A stretch of 54,178 nt of DNA from Candidatus Caccoplasma merdipullorum. Lineage in GTDB: Bacteria > Bacteroidota > Bacteroidia > Bacteroidales > G3-4614. The stretch is taken from positions 1-54,178 of the forward strand of contig JADIMW010000078.1 in the NCBI GenBank assembly GCA_017694415.1. The letters are read 5' to 3'. The position numbers and the translations under genes are program-made. The notes beneath the pieces are model-generated. The model saw only the letters and a list, made by a program, of their open reading frames with translations, was not told the origin of the DNA and did not search any database. Within the stretch, counting starts at the first letter, position 1, and the number at the start of each line of letters is the position of its first letter. Shown here piece by piece: positions 8,757-17,604 of the stretch.

Positions 8757-9548
8757 CTATCGCGACAGTTCCTCCTTCAATTGCCGTATTCCCGTCTCCG
8801 CATCGCCGCATTCGCCCATAATGCTGATAAAGCGGCTTCCTATTATACCCCCAGCAGCATTGGCACAGGCGGCGGCGAACGTGGCGCGGTTGCTTATCCC
8901 GAACCCTATCATGCGCGGATTGCGCAGGTTCATCGAATTTATCCGTTCGAAATATCTTATCGTTTCATCGTCGAACCGCTCTTTCGCCCCCGTTGTGGAA
9001 GCCGTCGAAACCATATAGATAAAGCCGTCGGTATTATCGTCTATCTTGCGAATCCTGTCGTCCGACGTTTCGGGAGTAACAAGCATTATGACGCTGACCG
9101 AATATTTGTCGGCAAGAGGTTTTATATCCGTCATGTAATCCTCGAACGGCAGGTCGGGGATGATACATCCGTCGATGCCGCATTCCGAACAACTTTTGAA
9201 AAACTCCTCAAAACCGTACTGCATTATCGGGTTCATATAACCCATAAGAACGAGCGGTATCCTCACCGTGCGACGGATCCCCGCAAGCTGGACAAAGATT
9301 CTTTTCAGGCTCATCCCGTTGCGGAGAGCCTTTGTCGCGGCGTCCTGTATCACTTTGCCGTCGGCTATGGGGTCGCTGAACGGGATACCCACTTCAACCA
9401 TATCCACCCCGTACCTCTCCAGTCCCGATATAACCTCCGCCGTATTCTCCGCTTTCGGAAACCCTGCACAAAAATAGACCGACAATATCTCTTTCCCCTT
9501 TTCGTCGAAAAGAGCCTTTATTCTGTTACTCTTCATCTTGTTTACCAT
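8757..9548 (-). CDS. trpA: Tryptophan synthase alpha subunit
   Basis: A 263-residue TIM-barrel enzyme that splits indole-3-glycerol phosphate to indole and glyceraldehyde-3-phosphate, handing indole to TrpB. Family marks are YFCAGFPKAENT, the catalytic-Glu region MVEVGIPFSDPIADGKVIQDA (the Asp in the same stretch is also catalytic), PLVLMGYMNPI, and GFGISNRATF in the phosphate-binding end. It is the last gene of the operon and overlaps trpF by 23 bases. ATG at 9548 or 9536 could start translation. The 259 bases after its stop contain only loose inverted repeats. Confidence 0.95.
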   Translation of the reverse strand: MVNKMKSNRIKALFDEKGKEILSVYFCAGFPKAENTAEVISGLERYGVDMVEVGIPFSDPIADGKVIQDAATKALRNGMSLKRIFVQLAGIRRTVRIPLVLMGYMNPIMQYGFEEFFKSCSECGIDGCIIPDLPFEDYMTDIKPLADKYSVSVIMLVTPETSDDRIRKIDDNTDGFIYMVSTASTTGAKERFDDETIRYFERINSMNLRNPRMIGFGISNRATFAAACANAAGGIIGSRFISIMGECGDAETGIRQLKEELSR

Positions 9549-10161
9549 TTATCCTGTTTATAAATAATTTTATCGACTCAATATCCTTTATCCCGGGAGC
9601 CGTTTCGAAACGGCTGTTTATGTCCACACCCGCCATTTTGGGGCATTTCAACGCGGCAATACGCCCGGCGCACGACAGGTCGATGCCCCCGCTTAAAAAA
9701 AACGGCACTTCGAGGTTGTAAGCATCGAGGATGCCCCAGTCGAAACGGTTGCCCGACCCTCCGTATCCGTTGCAAGCCGTATCCAGCAGCAGGAAATCGC
9801 AGCAACCGGCGTATGCCTTGCCCCCGGCAATATCGGCAGCCGACGATATGTGCAGAGCCTTTATTACCTCCGCACCGGTTTCGCGGCCGACCCTCTTGCA
9901 GAAGTCGGGCGACTCCCCGCCGTGCAGTTGTACGGCCGAAAGAGAGTATTCCGCCGCCTTCTCCATGATAACCTCTATCGGCGCATCGACGAAAACCCCC
10001 GTAAGTTTTATGCCGCTCGACGCGTAGGGAAGGAACTTGGGGCATTCCGCAACATGGCGCGGCGATGCAGGGTAAAAAATCAGCCCCATGTAGTCTATCC
10101 CCGTTTCGGCAAGCTGACGGATATTCTCCGCATCCCTCATCCCGCAGACTTTTATCTTCAT
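9526..10161 (-). CDS. trpF: Phosphoribosylanthranilate isomerase
   Basis: A 211-residue (beta-alpha)8 enzyme for the Amadori rearrangement of phosphoribosylanthranilate. It begins with the classical KVCGMRDAENI (catalytic Cys7), followed by GLIFYPASPR, LTGVFVDAP, VQLHGGESPDF, a LLDT...GGSGNRFDW region containing the catalytic Asp, and FFLSGGI for phosphate binding. The start codon overlaps the trpC stop as ATGA, so the two are translationally coupled. It is a separate gene here, not fused to trpC as in enteric bacteria. Confidence 0.95.
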   Translation of the reverse strand: MKIKVCGMRDAENIRQLAETGIDYMGLIFYPASPRHVAECPKFLPYASSGIKLTGVFVDAPIEVIMEKAAEYSLSAVQLHGGESPDFCKRVGRETGAEVIKALHISSAADIAGGKAYAGCCDFLLLDTACNGYGGSGNRFDWGILDAYNLEVPFFLSGGIDLSCAGRIAALKCPKMAGVDINSRFETAPGIKDIESIKLFINRINGKQDEE

Positions 10162-10958
10162 CTTTCGGCCTCCTCAATCAATCTGCGCAGGTTATCTCCC
10201 GGATTCTCTCCCCTCATCAGGCTCTCGCCGACAAGAAACCCTCCGTATCCGGCACGTTTCAGTTCGGCAATTACCCTGCCCGATGTTATCCCGCTCTCCG
10301 ATACCAACAAAGGCGCAGAGGCGAAACCCTTTGTCGCTTTCCGTACAGCCTCGGCCATGCGGAGCGAGTTGCCGGTGTCGGTAAAAAAACTGCCGAGGTT
10401 GCGGTTGTTGATACCGAGCATCTCCATATCGCCGTTCAGCGCGCACAATTCGTCGGCTGTATGCACCTCCAGCAAAACCTCCATGCCGAAATCGTGGATG
10501 CGGCGGGCAAGTGCGGCAATCTCCCCGGGCGGCAGTACCGACGCAATAAGCAGTACGGCATCGGCGCCCGCGCTGAAAGCCTGCATTATCTGATACTCGT
10601 CTATTACGAACTCCTTGAAAAGGAGAGGCAGGTTCGCTGCGTTGCGGGCTCTCGCCACGTCGTCGGGCGACCCTCCGAAAAACTCCCTGTCGGCCAACAC
10701 CGAACAGGCCGAAGCCCCCGCCCCCTCGTACAGCGGCAAAACCTGTTCCGGCCGTGCATCGCGGTTTATCCACCCCTTCGACGGAGAGCGGCGTTTAAAC
10801 TCGGCTATTATCCCCGTTGAGGCAGCGGCCAGACGTTCCCGCATCGAAACAGGCATCCGTCCGTTCCTGATTATTGTTTTCGGCGAAAGAGGCGATACCC
10901 TTTTCAGCATCTCCACTTCCGTACGCTTATGCTTTACTATTTCAGCAAGAATATCCAT
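10158..10958 (-). CDS. trpC: Indole-3-glycerol phosphate synthase
   Basis: A 266-residue TIM-barrel enzyme that closes the indole ring. Signature segments are ILAEIVKHKRTEVEMLK at the start, IIAEFKRRSPSKGWIN (catalytic Lys), VLADREFFGGSPDDVA, LLFKEFVIDEYQI, EVLLEVHTADEL (Glu), and LVSESGITSG for phosphate binding. It begins 6 bases after the trpD stop and overlaps trpF by 4 bases. Confidence 0.96.
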   Translation of the reverse strand: MDILAEIVKHKRTEVEMLKRVSPLSPKTIIRNGRMPVSMRERLAAASTGIIAEFKRRSPSKGWINRDARPEQVLPLYEGAGASACSVLADREFFGGSPDDVARARNAANLPLLFKEFVIDEYQIMQAFSAGADAVLLIASVLPPGEIAALARRIHDFGMEVLLEVHTADELCALNGDMEMLGINNRNLGSFFTDTGNSLRMAEAVRKATKGFASAPLLVSESGITSGRVIAELKRAGYGGFLVGESLMRGENPGDNLRRLIEEAER

Positions 10959-10964
10959 GACCTG

Positions 10965-11960
10965 TTACGAATTAAGCGATAAAAACTTGTTGAAAACCTC
11001 CAGAGCCTTCATCCCGTAAAGCGAATTACGGGCTTCGTCGATGCCCTGTTCGATGCTCTTTTGCGGATTAATAACCCTTATGGCGAAAGCCGCATTGGTA
11101 ATGACGCAGTTCATTTTGGCGCGCGAAGCCTTCGTCTGCAGCACATCGTCGAATATGCGGCTCGCCTCTTCCACGCTGTCGCCGCCGTAAAGCTCCTCCT
11201 CGCGGCACCGCTCCATGCCGAGCATTTCGGGCGTGTAAACCTTTTCGCTTTCGGCCGTGGTAACCTTGAACTCCGAAGTAAGGGAAATCTCGTCGTATCC
11301 GTCCATGCTGTGTACCACGCCGAAGCGGACGCCGCTCTGCTGGTACGTATAGCTGTAAAGTCGCAGCAGCGGCAGGTTATATACCCCCAAAAGCTGATAT
11401 GCAGGTTTTGCAGGGTTCACCAGCGGGCCGAGCAGGTTGAAGAAACTCCTTACCGCAAGACTTTTCCTTACGGGAGCTACAGCCTTAAGGGCAGGGTTGA
11501 AAAGCGGGGCGTGAAGATATGCCATGCCGCACTCTCCTATGGAGCGAGCCAGTTTGTCCCTGTCCGATGAAAACTTCACACCGTGCATCTCCATTACGTT
11601 GCTGGCTCCGCTTATCGACGTAGCCCCGTAATTCCCGTGCTTCACCACGGGGTATCCCGCTCCCGCCACGACGAAACATGCTGCGGTGCTGATGTTGAAT
11701 GTGTTTTTCCCGTCGCCGCCTGTGCCGACGATGTCGATAGGGGAGTATTCCGACAAGTCGATGTTAAGGCGCATATCCATAAGAGCGTCGCGAAACCCCG
11801 ACAGTTCCTCTACCGATATGCTCCGCATCAGAAATACGGTAATAAGCGCGGCCACCTGAGTATCGGAATATTTCCCGGCCGCAATCTCCTCGAGTATCTT
11901 CCGAGCCTCCTCGCGTCCGAGATATTGATGCTCGAAGAGGCGGTATAATATCTGTTTCAT
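10965..11960 (-). CDS. trpD: Anthranilate phosphoribosyltransferase
   Basis: A 331-residue enzyme joining anthranilate to PRPP. The glycine-rich PRPP site DIVGTGGDGKNTFNIST is present, then VVKHGNYGATS, the ARSIGECGMAYLHAPLFNPA segment and FFNLLGPLVNPA, all in family order. It is separated from trpG by 87 bases, the widest gap inside the operon; I see no promoter or terminator in that gap. It is not fused to TrpG. Confidence 0.95.
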   Translation of the reverse strand: MKQILYRLFEHQYLGREEARKILEEIAAGKYSDTQVAALITVFLMRSISVEELSGFRDALMDMRLNIDLSEYSPIDIVGTGGDGKNTFNISTAACFVVAGAGYPVVKHGNYGATSISGASNVMEMHGVKFSSDRDKLARSIGECGMAYLHAPLFNPALKAVAPVRKSLAVRSFFNLLGPLVNPAKPAYQLLGVYNLPLLRLYSYTYQQSGVRFGVVHSMDGYDEISLTSEFKVTTAESEKVYTPEMLGMERCREEELYGGDSVEEASRIFDDVLQTKASRAKMNCVITNAAFAIRVINPQKSIEQGIDEARNSLYGMKALEVFNKFLSLNS

Positions 11961-12047
11961 TTTATTTCAATATAACAGTAGGTAAATGATAAAATGTAAT
12001 CCATCTCTCCGTCCTTCTGCCGGTTGCGGCAGTCCGACGGGCTGGTG

Positions 12048-12626
12048 TCATAACTTCAGCCAGTTCTCGATTATCCTGCTCCCCGACGGGGTCATCAGCG
12101 ATTCGGGGTGGAACTGTATCCCGCGGACATCGTACCGTTTGTGGCGGATACCCATAATCATACGCTCCTCCTTGTCCTCGGCCGTTATCTCCAGCACATC
12201 CGAAGGAAACCCCTCTTTCGACACCACCCACGAATGATAGCGTCCTGCGGTGATTTCATTGCCGAGCCCTTCAAAAAGAGGGTCGTCCGCCGTAATCAAT
12301 ATCTGCGATTCCACGCCGTGGAATACGCGGCTCAGGTTCTCCAGCCTTGCGCCGAATACTTCGGCAATAGCCTGCTCCCCGAGGCATACGCCGAGGATGC
12401 TCTTTTCGGGTGCGTACCGTTCAATCAACGGCAGCAGAATGCCCGCCTCCGACGGGATGCCCGGGCCCGGCGACAGCAGAATCTTGTCGAAGCGCCCTGC
12501 CTCCTCTACCGTAATCTTGTCGTTGCGGAACACTTCGGTATCCGCCCCCAGCTCCCGTAAAATATGCAGCAAGTTGTAAGTAAACGAGTCGTAATTGTCC
12601 AATAAAAGTATTTTATTCCGTTTCAT
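12048..12626 (-). CDS. trpG: Anthranilate synthase component II (glutamine amidotransferase)
   Basis: A 192-residue class I glutamine amidotransferase supplying ammonia to TrpE. It opens with LLLDNYDSFTYNLLHIL, has the SPGPGIPSEAG oxyanion segment, the nucleophile elbow ILGVCLGEQAIAEVFG (catalytic Cys) and the GIQFHPESLMT His/Glu pair. The residue after GVCLG is Glu where many homologues have His. It begins 16 bases after trpE. A dual role in folate synthesis (PabA) is possible because no other copy can be seen here, but the operon position makes TrpG primary. Confidence 0.94.
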   Translation of the reverse strand: MKRNKILLLDNYDSFTYNLLHILRELGADTEVFRNDKITVEEAGRFDKILLSPGPGIPSEAGILLPLIERYAPEKSILGVCLGEQAIAEVFGARLENLSRVFHGVESQILITADDPLFEGLGNEITAGRYHSWVVSKEGFPSDVLEITAEDKEERMIMGIRHKRYDVRGIQFHPESLMTPSGSRIIENWLKL

Positions 12627-12642
12627 ATCTCCGTAATAAGTT

Positions 12643-14046
12643 TCAGTTAATCAAATTCCCGGCTTCCCTGACAGCTTTGAACAGCGCGCCGAGTTTGCTG
12701 TTTACCTCCTGCAGTTCCCTGTCCGCATCGCTCTTTGCGACAATCCCCGCGCCGGACTGGAAATAGAGCTTGTTGCCGCGGCTTACGAATGTGCGGATTG
12801 TGATTGCCTGATTCAGGTCTCCGTTCAACCCGATAAACCCTATGCACCCTCCGTAAGCACCGCGGTTGTGTTTCTCCAGTTCCGTGATAATCTGCATTGC
12901 CCGCACCTTGGGCGCACCGCTCAACGTACCGGCGGGAAACGTGTCGATAAACGTCTTTACCGGGGTATGCCCCTCGCGTATCCTTCCGCTCACGCGCGAA
13001 ACGAGGTGTATAACATGGCTGTAATACTGCACCTCCTTGTAAAATTCCACCTTCACCCCGTCGGCGTTGCGGCTTAAATCGTTGCGTGCCAAATCCACCA
13101 GCATCACATGTTCGGCGTTCTCCTTCGGGTCGGCGAGCAGAGCCTCCGTCCGTTCGCGGTCTATGTTCATGTCCCCCGTGCGGAATGCCGTTCCCGCAAT
13201 AGGGTCGATGCTTGCCGTTCCGTCCGTTACCTTGCAGTGCGTTTCGGGCGACGACCCGAAAATCCTGAACCCTCCGAAATCGAAATAGAACAGGTACGGC
13301 GACGGGTTTATGCTCCGCAGGGCGCGATACACCTTGAAATCGTCCCCTTTGAATCCCTGTTCGAAACGGCGGCTCAAAACCACTTGGAACACGTCGCCGC
13401 GCAGACAGTGCCTAATACCTTCCCTTACCATCTCCTTGTACTCTTCGTCGGTAATCGGCGAGGTGGTCTCCCCGGCAAGTTCGAAGTTGTACGAGGCGAA
13501 ATTACGGTCCTTTATAACCGCTTCAATCTCATTTATCCTGCTTGTCTCTCCTTCCGGAACGGCTTCTATTATTTTCAGACGGTTGGTAAAATGATTGAAA
13601 ACAAGAATGAAACGGTAAAAAACATAAAACATGTCCGGGGCATCGTTCTCCTCATGGTGATATTCGCATACCGGGATATTCTCGAAATAACGCACCGCAT
13701 CGAACGCCGTATATCCGAAGACGCCGCAGGCGTTCCTGTCGTCGCCTGCAACATGCAACCGTTTCAAAAACCCCGTAATCCGTTCCGCAATATCGTTGCC
13801 GCCCCGTACGGGGGCAATCTCGCGGCTGCCGTCGGGAAAACGCGACGTTATTTCGCGGTTGTTTACCCCGATGCTTGCAACGGGGCAGAGCGCGATGTAC
13901 GACAAACTGTTTTCCCCGCCGTGATAATCCGAACTCTCGAGCAGTGCCGATTCGGGATAAATATCCCTCAGTTTAAGATAGAGGCATACGGGAGTGTACA
14001 TGTCGCCCAGAACCTCTTTGCTTACAGTGTAAAAATCGTAATTCAT
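12643..14046 (-). CDS. trpE: Anthranilate synthase component I
   Basis: A 467-residue chorismate-binding enzyme that makes anthranilate from chorismate with ammonia from TrpG. The N-terminal LLESSDYHGGENSLSYIA carries the feedback-inhibition (Trp-binding) LLES motif. The C-terminal half has IDPIAGTAFRTG, AEHVMLVDLARNDL, SGAPKVRAMQIITELE and RGAYGGCIGFIG. The ORF-track start at 14058 is a TTG. ATG at 14046 is preferred because GAAGAGAG stands directly before it and it lies 8 bases after the trpB stop. Catalytic domain and order identify it as TrpE, not PabB. Confidence 0.95.
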   Translation of the reverse strand: MNYDFYTVSKEVLGDMYTPVCLYLKLRDIYPESALLESSDYHGGENSLSYIALCPVASIGVNNREITSRFPDGSREIAPVRGGNDIAERITGFLKRLHVAGDDRNACGVFGYTAFDAVRYFENIPVCEYHHEENDAPDMFYVFYRFILVFNHFTNRLKIIEAVPEGETSRINEIEAVIKDRNFASYNFELAGETTSPITDEEYKEMVREGIRHCLRGDVFQVVLSRRFEQGFKGDDFKVYRALRSINPSPYLFYFDFGGFRIFGSSPETHCKVTDGTASIDPIAGTAFRTGDMNIDRERTEALLADPKENAEHVMLVDLARNDLSRNADGVKVEFYKEVQYYSHVIHLVSRVSGRIREGHTPVKTFIDTFPAGTLSGAPKVRAMQIITELEKHNRGAYGGCIGFIGLNGDLNQAITIRTFVSRGNKLYFQSGAGIVAKSDADRELQEVNSKLGALFKAVREAGNLIN

Positions 14047-14054
14047 GACTCTCT

Positions 14055-15251
14055 TCAATAATTGTTCATTTCCCTTATATAAGTATCCATATCCTTGTCG
14101 CCCCTTCCCGATACGGTAAGGACAACGACGCTGTCAGGTTTCAGGTTCGCCTTTTTCAGTACGCCCAACGCATGTGCGCTTTCCAGAGCGGGGATAATCC
14201 CTTCGGTGCGGGTCAGTTCAAAAGCCCCGTCCAGAGCCTCGCTGTCGGTAACGGCATATACCTCTGCGCGGTGGCGTACGGCAAGATTCGCATGCATCGG
14301 CCCTATGCCGGGATAATCCAGCCCCGCCGATATTGAATAAGGCTCTTCTATCTGCCCGTTCTCGTCCTGTATCACCAACGTCCTCGCACCGTGGATTATG
14401 CCGGCCTTGCCGAGGTGTATCGTAGCCGCACTGCGTCCCGACAAGATACCTTCCCCTCCCGCTTCGGCAAGTATTATTTTTACCCGTTCATCATCGATAT
14501 AGTGGTATATCGTGCCGGCTGCATTGCTCCCTCCTCCGACACAGGCTATAAGATAATCGGGGTAATCGCGCCCCTCCTTTGCGAGCAGTTGCGACTTTAT
14601 TTCGCTGCTTATCACCGACTGCAGGCGGGCAACCATGTCGGGGTAGGGGTGGGGCCCCACGGTAGAACCGATAACATAAAACGTGTCCGACGGGTGGCAG
14701 CACCAGTCGCGTATCGCCTCGTTGGTTGCATCTTTCAACGTCATGTTGCCCGAAGTAACAGGGACGACCTCCGCTCCCAGCATCTGCATCCTCTTTACGT
14801 TAGGCTGCTGTCTCTCAACATCTGTCTTGCCCATATACACCACGCACGGCATCCCCATAAGGGCGCATACCGTTGCAGTGGCCACGCCGTGCTGTCCCGC
14901 GCCCGTTTCGGCTATGATTCTCGTCTTGCCCATTTTGCGGGCGATAAGTATCTGGCCTATGGCGTTGTTTATTTTGTGCGCCCCCGTATGGTTCAGGTCT
15001 TCCCGTTTCAGATAGAGCCGGCATTCGTACTTGCGGCTCATCCGTTCGGCAAAGAAGAGCGGCGACGGGCGGCCGGCAAAATCGGCGAGCAGCATCGCGA
15101 ACTCTTTCCTGAACTCCGCGCTCTCCATTATCTTCAAATAACTCTCCTGCAATTCCTTTACGCATTTGTGCAGGATTTCGGGGATATATGCTCCGCCGAA
15201 ATAACCGTAATAGCCGTTTTCATCTACTCCGAATCTTGTTCTTGTTGTCAT
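14055..15251 (-). CDS. trpB: Tryptophan synthase beta subunit
   Basis: A 398-residue PLP enzyme condensing indole with serine. Visible motifs are the N-terminal [32 protein letters not shown] with the PLP lysine, [14 protein letters not shown], and [16 protein letters not shown] for PLP phosphate. This is the TrpB1 type that pairs with TrpA. It is the first structural gene of the operon, 17 bases downstream of the T-run of an intrinsic terminator in the leader, so its transcription would depend on antitermination. Confidence 0.96.
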   Translation of the reverse strand: MTTRTRFGVDENGYYGYFGGAYIPEILHKCVKELQESYLKIMESAEFRKEFAMLLADFAGRPSPLFFAERMSRKYECRLYLKREDLNHTGAHKINNAIGQILIARKMGKTRIIAETGAGQHGVATATVCALMGMPCVVYMGKTDVERQQPNVKRMQMLGAEVVPVTSGNMTLKDATNEAIRDWCCHPSDTFYVIGSTVGPHPYPDMVARLQSVISSEIKSQLLAKEGRDYPDYLIACVGGGSNAAGTIYHYIDDERVKIILAEAGGEGILSGRSAATIHLGKAGIIHGARTLVIQDENGQIEEPYSISAGLDYPGIGPMHANLAVRHRAEVYAVTDSEALDGAFELTRTEGIIPALESAHALGVLKKANLKPDSVVVLTVSGRGDKDMDTYIREMNNY

Positions 15252-15268
15252 GGTTTTTGAATATTGAT

Positions 15269-15308
15269 AAAAAAACAGGGACCTGCCGTGAGTTCGACAA
15301 GTCCCTGT
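15269..15308 (-). terminator. Attenuator terminator of the trp operon
   Basis: Read on the minus strand, ACAGGGAC pairs perfectly with GTCCCTGT across an 18-base loop and is followed by seven T residues, ending 17 bases before the trpB ATG. Lying between the trp promoter and the first gene, it fits an attenuation terminator and not a normal end of transcription. Confidence 0.85.
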
Positions 15309-15323
15309 TCAGATATTGTTTAC

Positions 15324-15394
15324 TATTGAATATATGCACGCGACAAGCTACTCACAATTGAAGAATTGCAAGCGCCACCACCATATATTCAATA
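15324..15394 (-). promoter_or_regulatory. Alternative stem of the trp leader (13-bp inverted repeat)
   Basis: CATATATTCAATA at 15382-15394 (plus strand) is the exact reverse complement of 15324-15336. In the RNA the upstream arm covers trpL codons 4-8, just before and into the three Trp codons, and the downstream arm lies 12 bases after the trpL stop. A ribosome stalled on the Trp codons would mask the upstream arm and free the downstream one, as the 1:2 stem does in classical attenuators. The 2:3 antiterminator pairing is not obvious by eye. Confidence 0.65.
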
Positions 15395-15404
15395 TCGAAA
15401 TCAT
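15348..15404 (-). CDS. trpL: trp operon leader peptide with three consecutive Trp codons
   Basis: An 18-residue ORF, MISILNIWWWRLQFFNCE followed by TAG, read directly from the minus strand; it is too short for the ORF track. Codons 8-10 are TGG TGG TGG. It lies about 20 bases after the predicted transcription start and is preceded by the purine-rich GAGAGAAAAAGAA. It is followed by a 13-bp alternative stem and an intrinsic terminator before trpB. Three tandem codons for the pathway's own product in a short ORF in this position are very unlikely by chance. The expected role is to sense charged tRNA-Trp through ribosome stalling. Confidence 0.88.
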   Translation of the reverse strand: MISILNIWWWRLQFFNCE

Positions 15405-15428
15405 TTCTTTTTCTCTCGTTTACGGTTG

Positions 15429-15459
15429 CAAATGTAACGATAATTTACAACTGTGCAAC
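15429..15459 (-). promoter_or_regulatory. trp operon promoter
   Basis: On the minus strand GTTG (15456-15459), a 19-base spacer and TACATTTG (15429-15436) match the Bacteroidota promoter, with an exact -7 box. The predicted start near 15422 puts the whole trpL-attenuator leader, about 170 bases, on the transcript. Confidence 0.75.
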
Positions 15460-15510
15460 AGGTTTGAAAAAAATATTTTTTTTTACATGCGAAAAACGCC
15501 CCTGCCCGTT

Positions 15511-17184
15511 TTACCGTTTTCCCCCGTCCACATGCTCTATAAAGACCCCTTTAGTGTCGGGCTCACGGCCTCCCAAAAAGTGCAGATACGATACACCGTG
15601 TTCCGTCTCCGCAACCACGGGGAGTTTTCCGCGCCTGCGTCCGTCCACGAGCAGTGTTGCCGGGGCGTTCTTTTCCCATTCCACCGTTACCGTATGCCAC
15701 TTGTCATCCCTTATCCGCAACGTCTCGCGGTTAAGGTCGAGTCTGTACATGCACTCATAGCGGGCGACGGTATCGGTAGGGTTGAACCACCTGTCGTTCA
15801 AAATCAGTTGCGCCCCTTTCGACCCTTCCGGAATTTTCAGTGAAACATTTACCGAGCCGTCAGGCGCCGCAGGGAAGTTCCACACAGCCCCGTCGTTATC
15901 CTGAACCAGCGAGTCGTTCGGCGTATAGCCGATATGCAGAACCTTAGCCCCCTCCCTGTCGGGGTGTGCCGCCAAAAGAGGCATCTCCTGACGGTTGTAG
16001 CAGCAGTGTCCGGTAATCCCCTTGTAGTATCTGAAAGCCGACCAGTTGTCCAGCCCCTCGTCGAAATCGCACGAGCGGCGCGGTTCATACAGCCATGCCG
16101 CATCGAACAGCACCAGTTTGCGGCAGAGAGGGTGTTGCCCTACCGATACCAGAATCTTGCCGGGTGCGACCTCCACGGCCTGAACCTGATGCACGCTCTT
16201 GTCCTGCCCCGGGCGCGTATCGCCGAAGTTGGCCGAGTTGCGTTCGGTGTTCAGCAGCAGTTCGCGGAACCCGAACCATGTTTTACCGTCATCCTCCGAT
16301 ATTGCAACATGAACTGCGTCGCGGTTTGTAAAGACATCATCCCATACGCCGGTAGCCGTAGGAAGTTCCGGCAGGGGAGTGGTGTTGCACCAAAAGAAAA
16401 GCAGACGCCCGTCGCCCATTCTGAATAGCGTCGGCATGGTTATCGTACCGTAAAAAGGGGAGGGTTCGGCTTTGCTCCATGTTTCGCCTCCATCCTCCGA
16501 GAACGACTGGTAGTGCTTGTCCTGCGACGTACGCATAATCATCCACAACCTGCCGTCGTTCAGTTCCGTTACGGTAGGCTCCACGGCGCCGTGGTTCCAG
16601 CGCACCCCTTCGTGAAACCCGCCCTTTTCGTGCAGGGGAGCGTTCACTTTCGACGAAACTTTCCATGTCCGTCCGTCGTCATCCGAATAATAGACGAAGG
16701 CTCCGCTGCGGTCGGTACGGTGCGCGCCCGATATTACCCGTTTCCCGCCCCGTATAAAAAGAGGCGGTTTGTTCATTATGCCGAGTGTATCGTCTATTTT
16801 CACTATCGACCTGCCCCCTTCCAGACCCCCTTCCGTGCGCAGGGCATATACCCCCGAACCCGTGCAGAAAAGCCTGACGAATTCCCCGCTGACGGGCGAC
16901 TGTATGTCGGCATACGGAAGTTCGTACGGAAGAGTTACGCTTTTCCAATTCAGTCCTCCGTCGCGGCTCGACAAGTAAACGGGGCGCTCCGGTTTCGGGT
17001 GCGAACCGTAGTTGTAGTGTCGCACTTCGCCGTCCGTCATAAGCGAAAGACCAATAAACGCATCGCTCGGAGGAGTCCCGACAATTACGGGAGCAAATAC
17101 GTGTTCTAACAAGTCGGGAATTTCTCCTCTCGCCGGAAGAGACAAACTGCATAATAGAGCAACAATAAAGAAGGAGTGTTTCAT
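15511..17184 (-). CDS. Secreted sialidase-like BNR propeller with C-terminal LamG-like domain
   Basis: A 557-residue protein with a signal peptide (MKHSFFIVALLCSLSLPARGE). Four Asp-box (BNR) repeats of form S-x-D-x-G-x-T-W lie near residues 72-80, 167-174, 228-236 and 295-303, so a six-bladed sialidase-type propeller is expected. The last 180 residues look like a concanavalin/LamG jelly roll (KWHTVTVEWE then LLVDGRRRGKLP). Sialidase-family propellers cleave terminal sialic acid or related sugars from host glycans, but the catalytic arginines cannot be assigned by eye and no sialic-acid catabolism genes are nearby. The ATG at 17184 is chosen because the signal peptide begins there; the track start is 15 codons longer. 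Confidence 0.78.
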   Translation of the reverse strand: MKHSFFIVALLCSLSLPARGEIPDLLEHVFAPVIVGTPPSDAFIGLSLMTDGEVRHYNYGSHPKPERPVYLSSRDGGLNWKSVTLPYELPYADIQSPVSGEFVRLFCTGSGVYALRTEGGLEGGRSIVKIDDTLGIMNKPPLFIRGGKRVISGAHRTDRSGAFVYYSDDDGRTWKVSSKVNAPLHEKGGFHEGVRWNHGAVEPTVTELNDGRLWMIMRTSQDKHYQSFSEDGGETWSKAEPSPFYGTITMPTLFRMGDGRLLFFWCNTTPLPELPTATGVWDDVFTNRDAVHVAISEDDGKTWFGFRELLLNTERNSANFGDTRPGQDKSVHQVQAVEVAPGKILVSVGQHPLCRKLVLFDAAWLYEPRRSCDFDEGLDNWSAFRYYKGITGHCCYNRQEMPLLAAHPDREGAKVLHIGYTPNDSLVQDNDGAVWNFPAAPDGSVNVSLKIPEGSKGAQLILNDRWFNPTDTVARYECMYRLDLNRETLRIRDDKWHTVTVEWEKNAPATLLVDGRRRGKLPVVAETEHGVSYLHFLGGREPDTKGVFIEHVDGGKR

Positions 17185-17473
17185 ATACATTAACGATTTA
17201 TTATCTGCCGACAAAAACGGTTTTGGCATATCGTACTAAATGCTAACGAGTTGCAATATAGGAAAAATAAATACCTCGTACAAAAAAAATTATTTACCAT
17301 GTATAACGGCAGGGAATCGCAAACGCATGCTGTAGGAATAAGAGTTATGAATTATGATATATAGCTGATAAATAGAGCTTTGCAATATTTTTGATAGGCC
17401 GTTTAAAAAAACGGAGGCACAAAAATGAAACCGCTTAAAGCCGAAAAAAATATTCTATTTTATAAAGTTTGCA

Positions 17474-17515
17474 AAACAATTCTATTGTTTGTATTAAATA
17501 AAAAACATATCTTTA
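17474..17515 (+). promoter_or_regulatory. Possible promoter and small dyad before the OmpA-family gene
   Basis: TATCTTTA at 17508-17515 differs from TAnnTTTG by one base. A TTG at 17485-17487 lies 20 bases upstream, inside the dyad AAACAAT-TCT-ATTGTTT (17474-17490), which could be an operator. The rest of the gap 17185-17604 is A+T-rich with nothing else recognised. Confidence 0.35.
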
Positions 17516-17604
17516 AAGGCAGAAGGAATATACCGAAACGCGGAGGAGCAATGATAATTGTAGAAACGGTAGATTAAATGTCGAACTAAAATCAATGTAT
17601 CACT

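Noticed and set aside
11961-12047. Possible internal promoter or regulatory element between trpG and trpD
   Set aside because: The 87-base gap has no TAnnTTTG box in the right orientation and no hairpin with a T-run.
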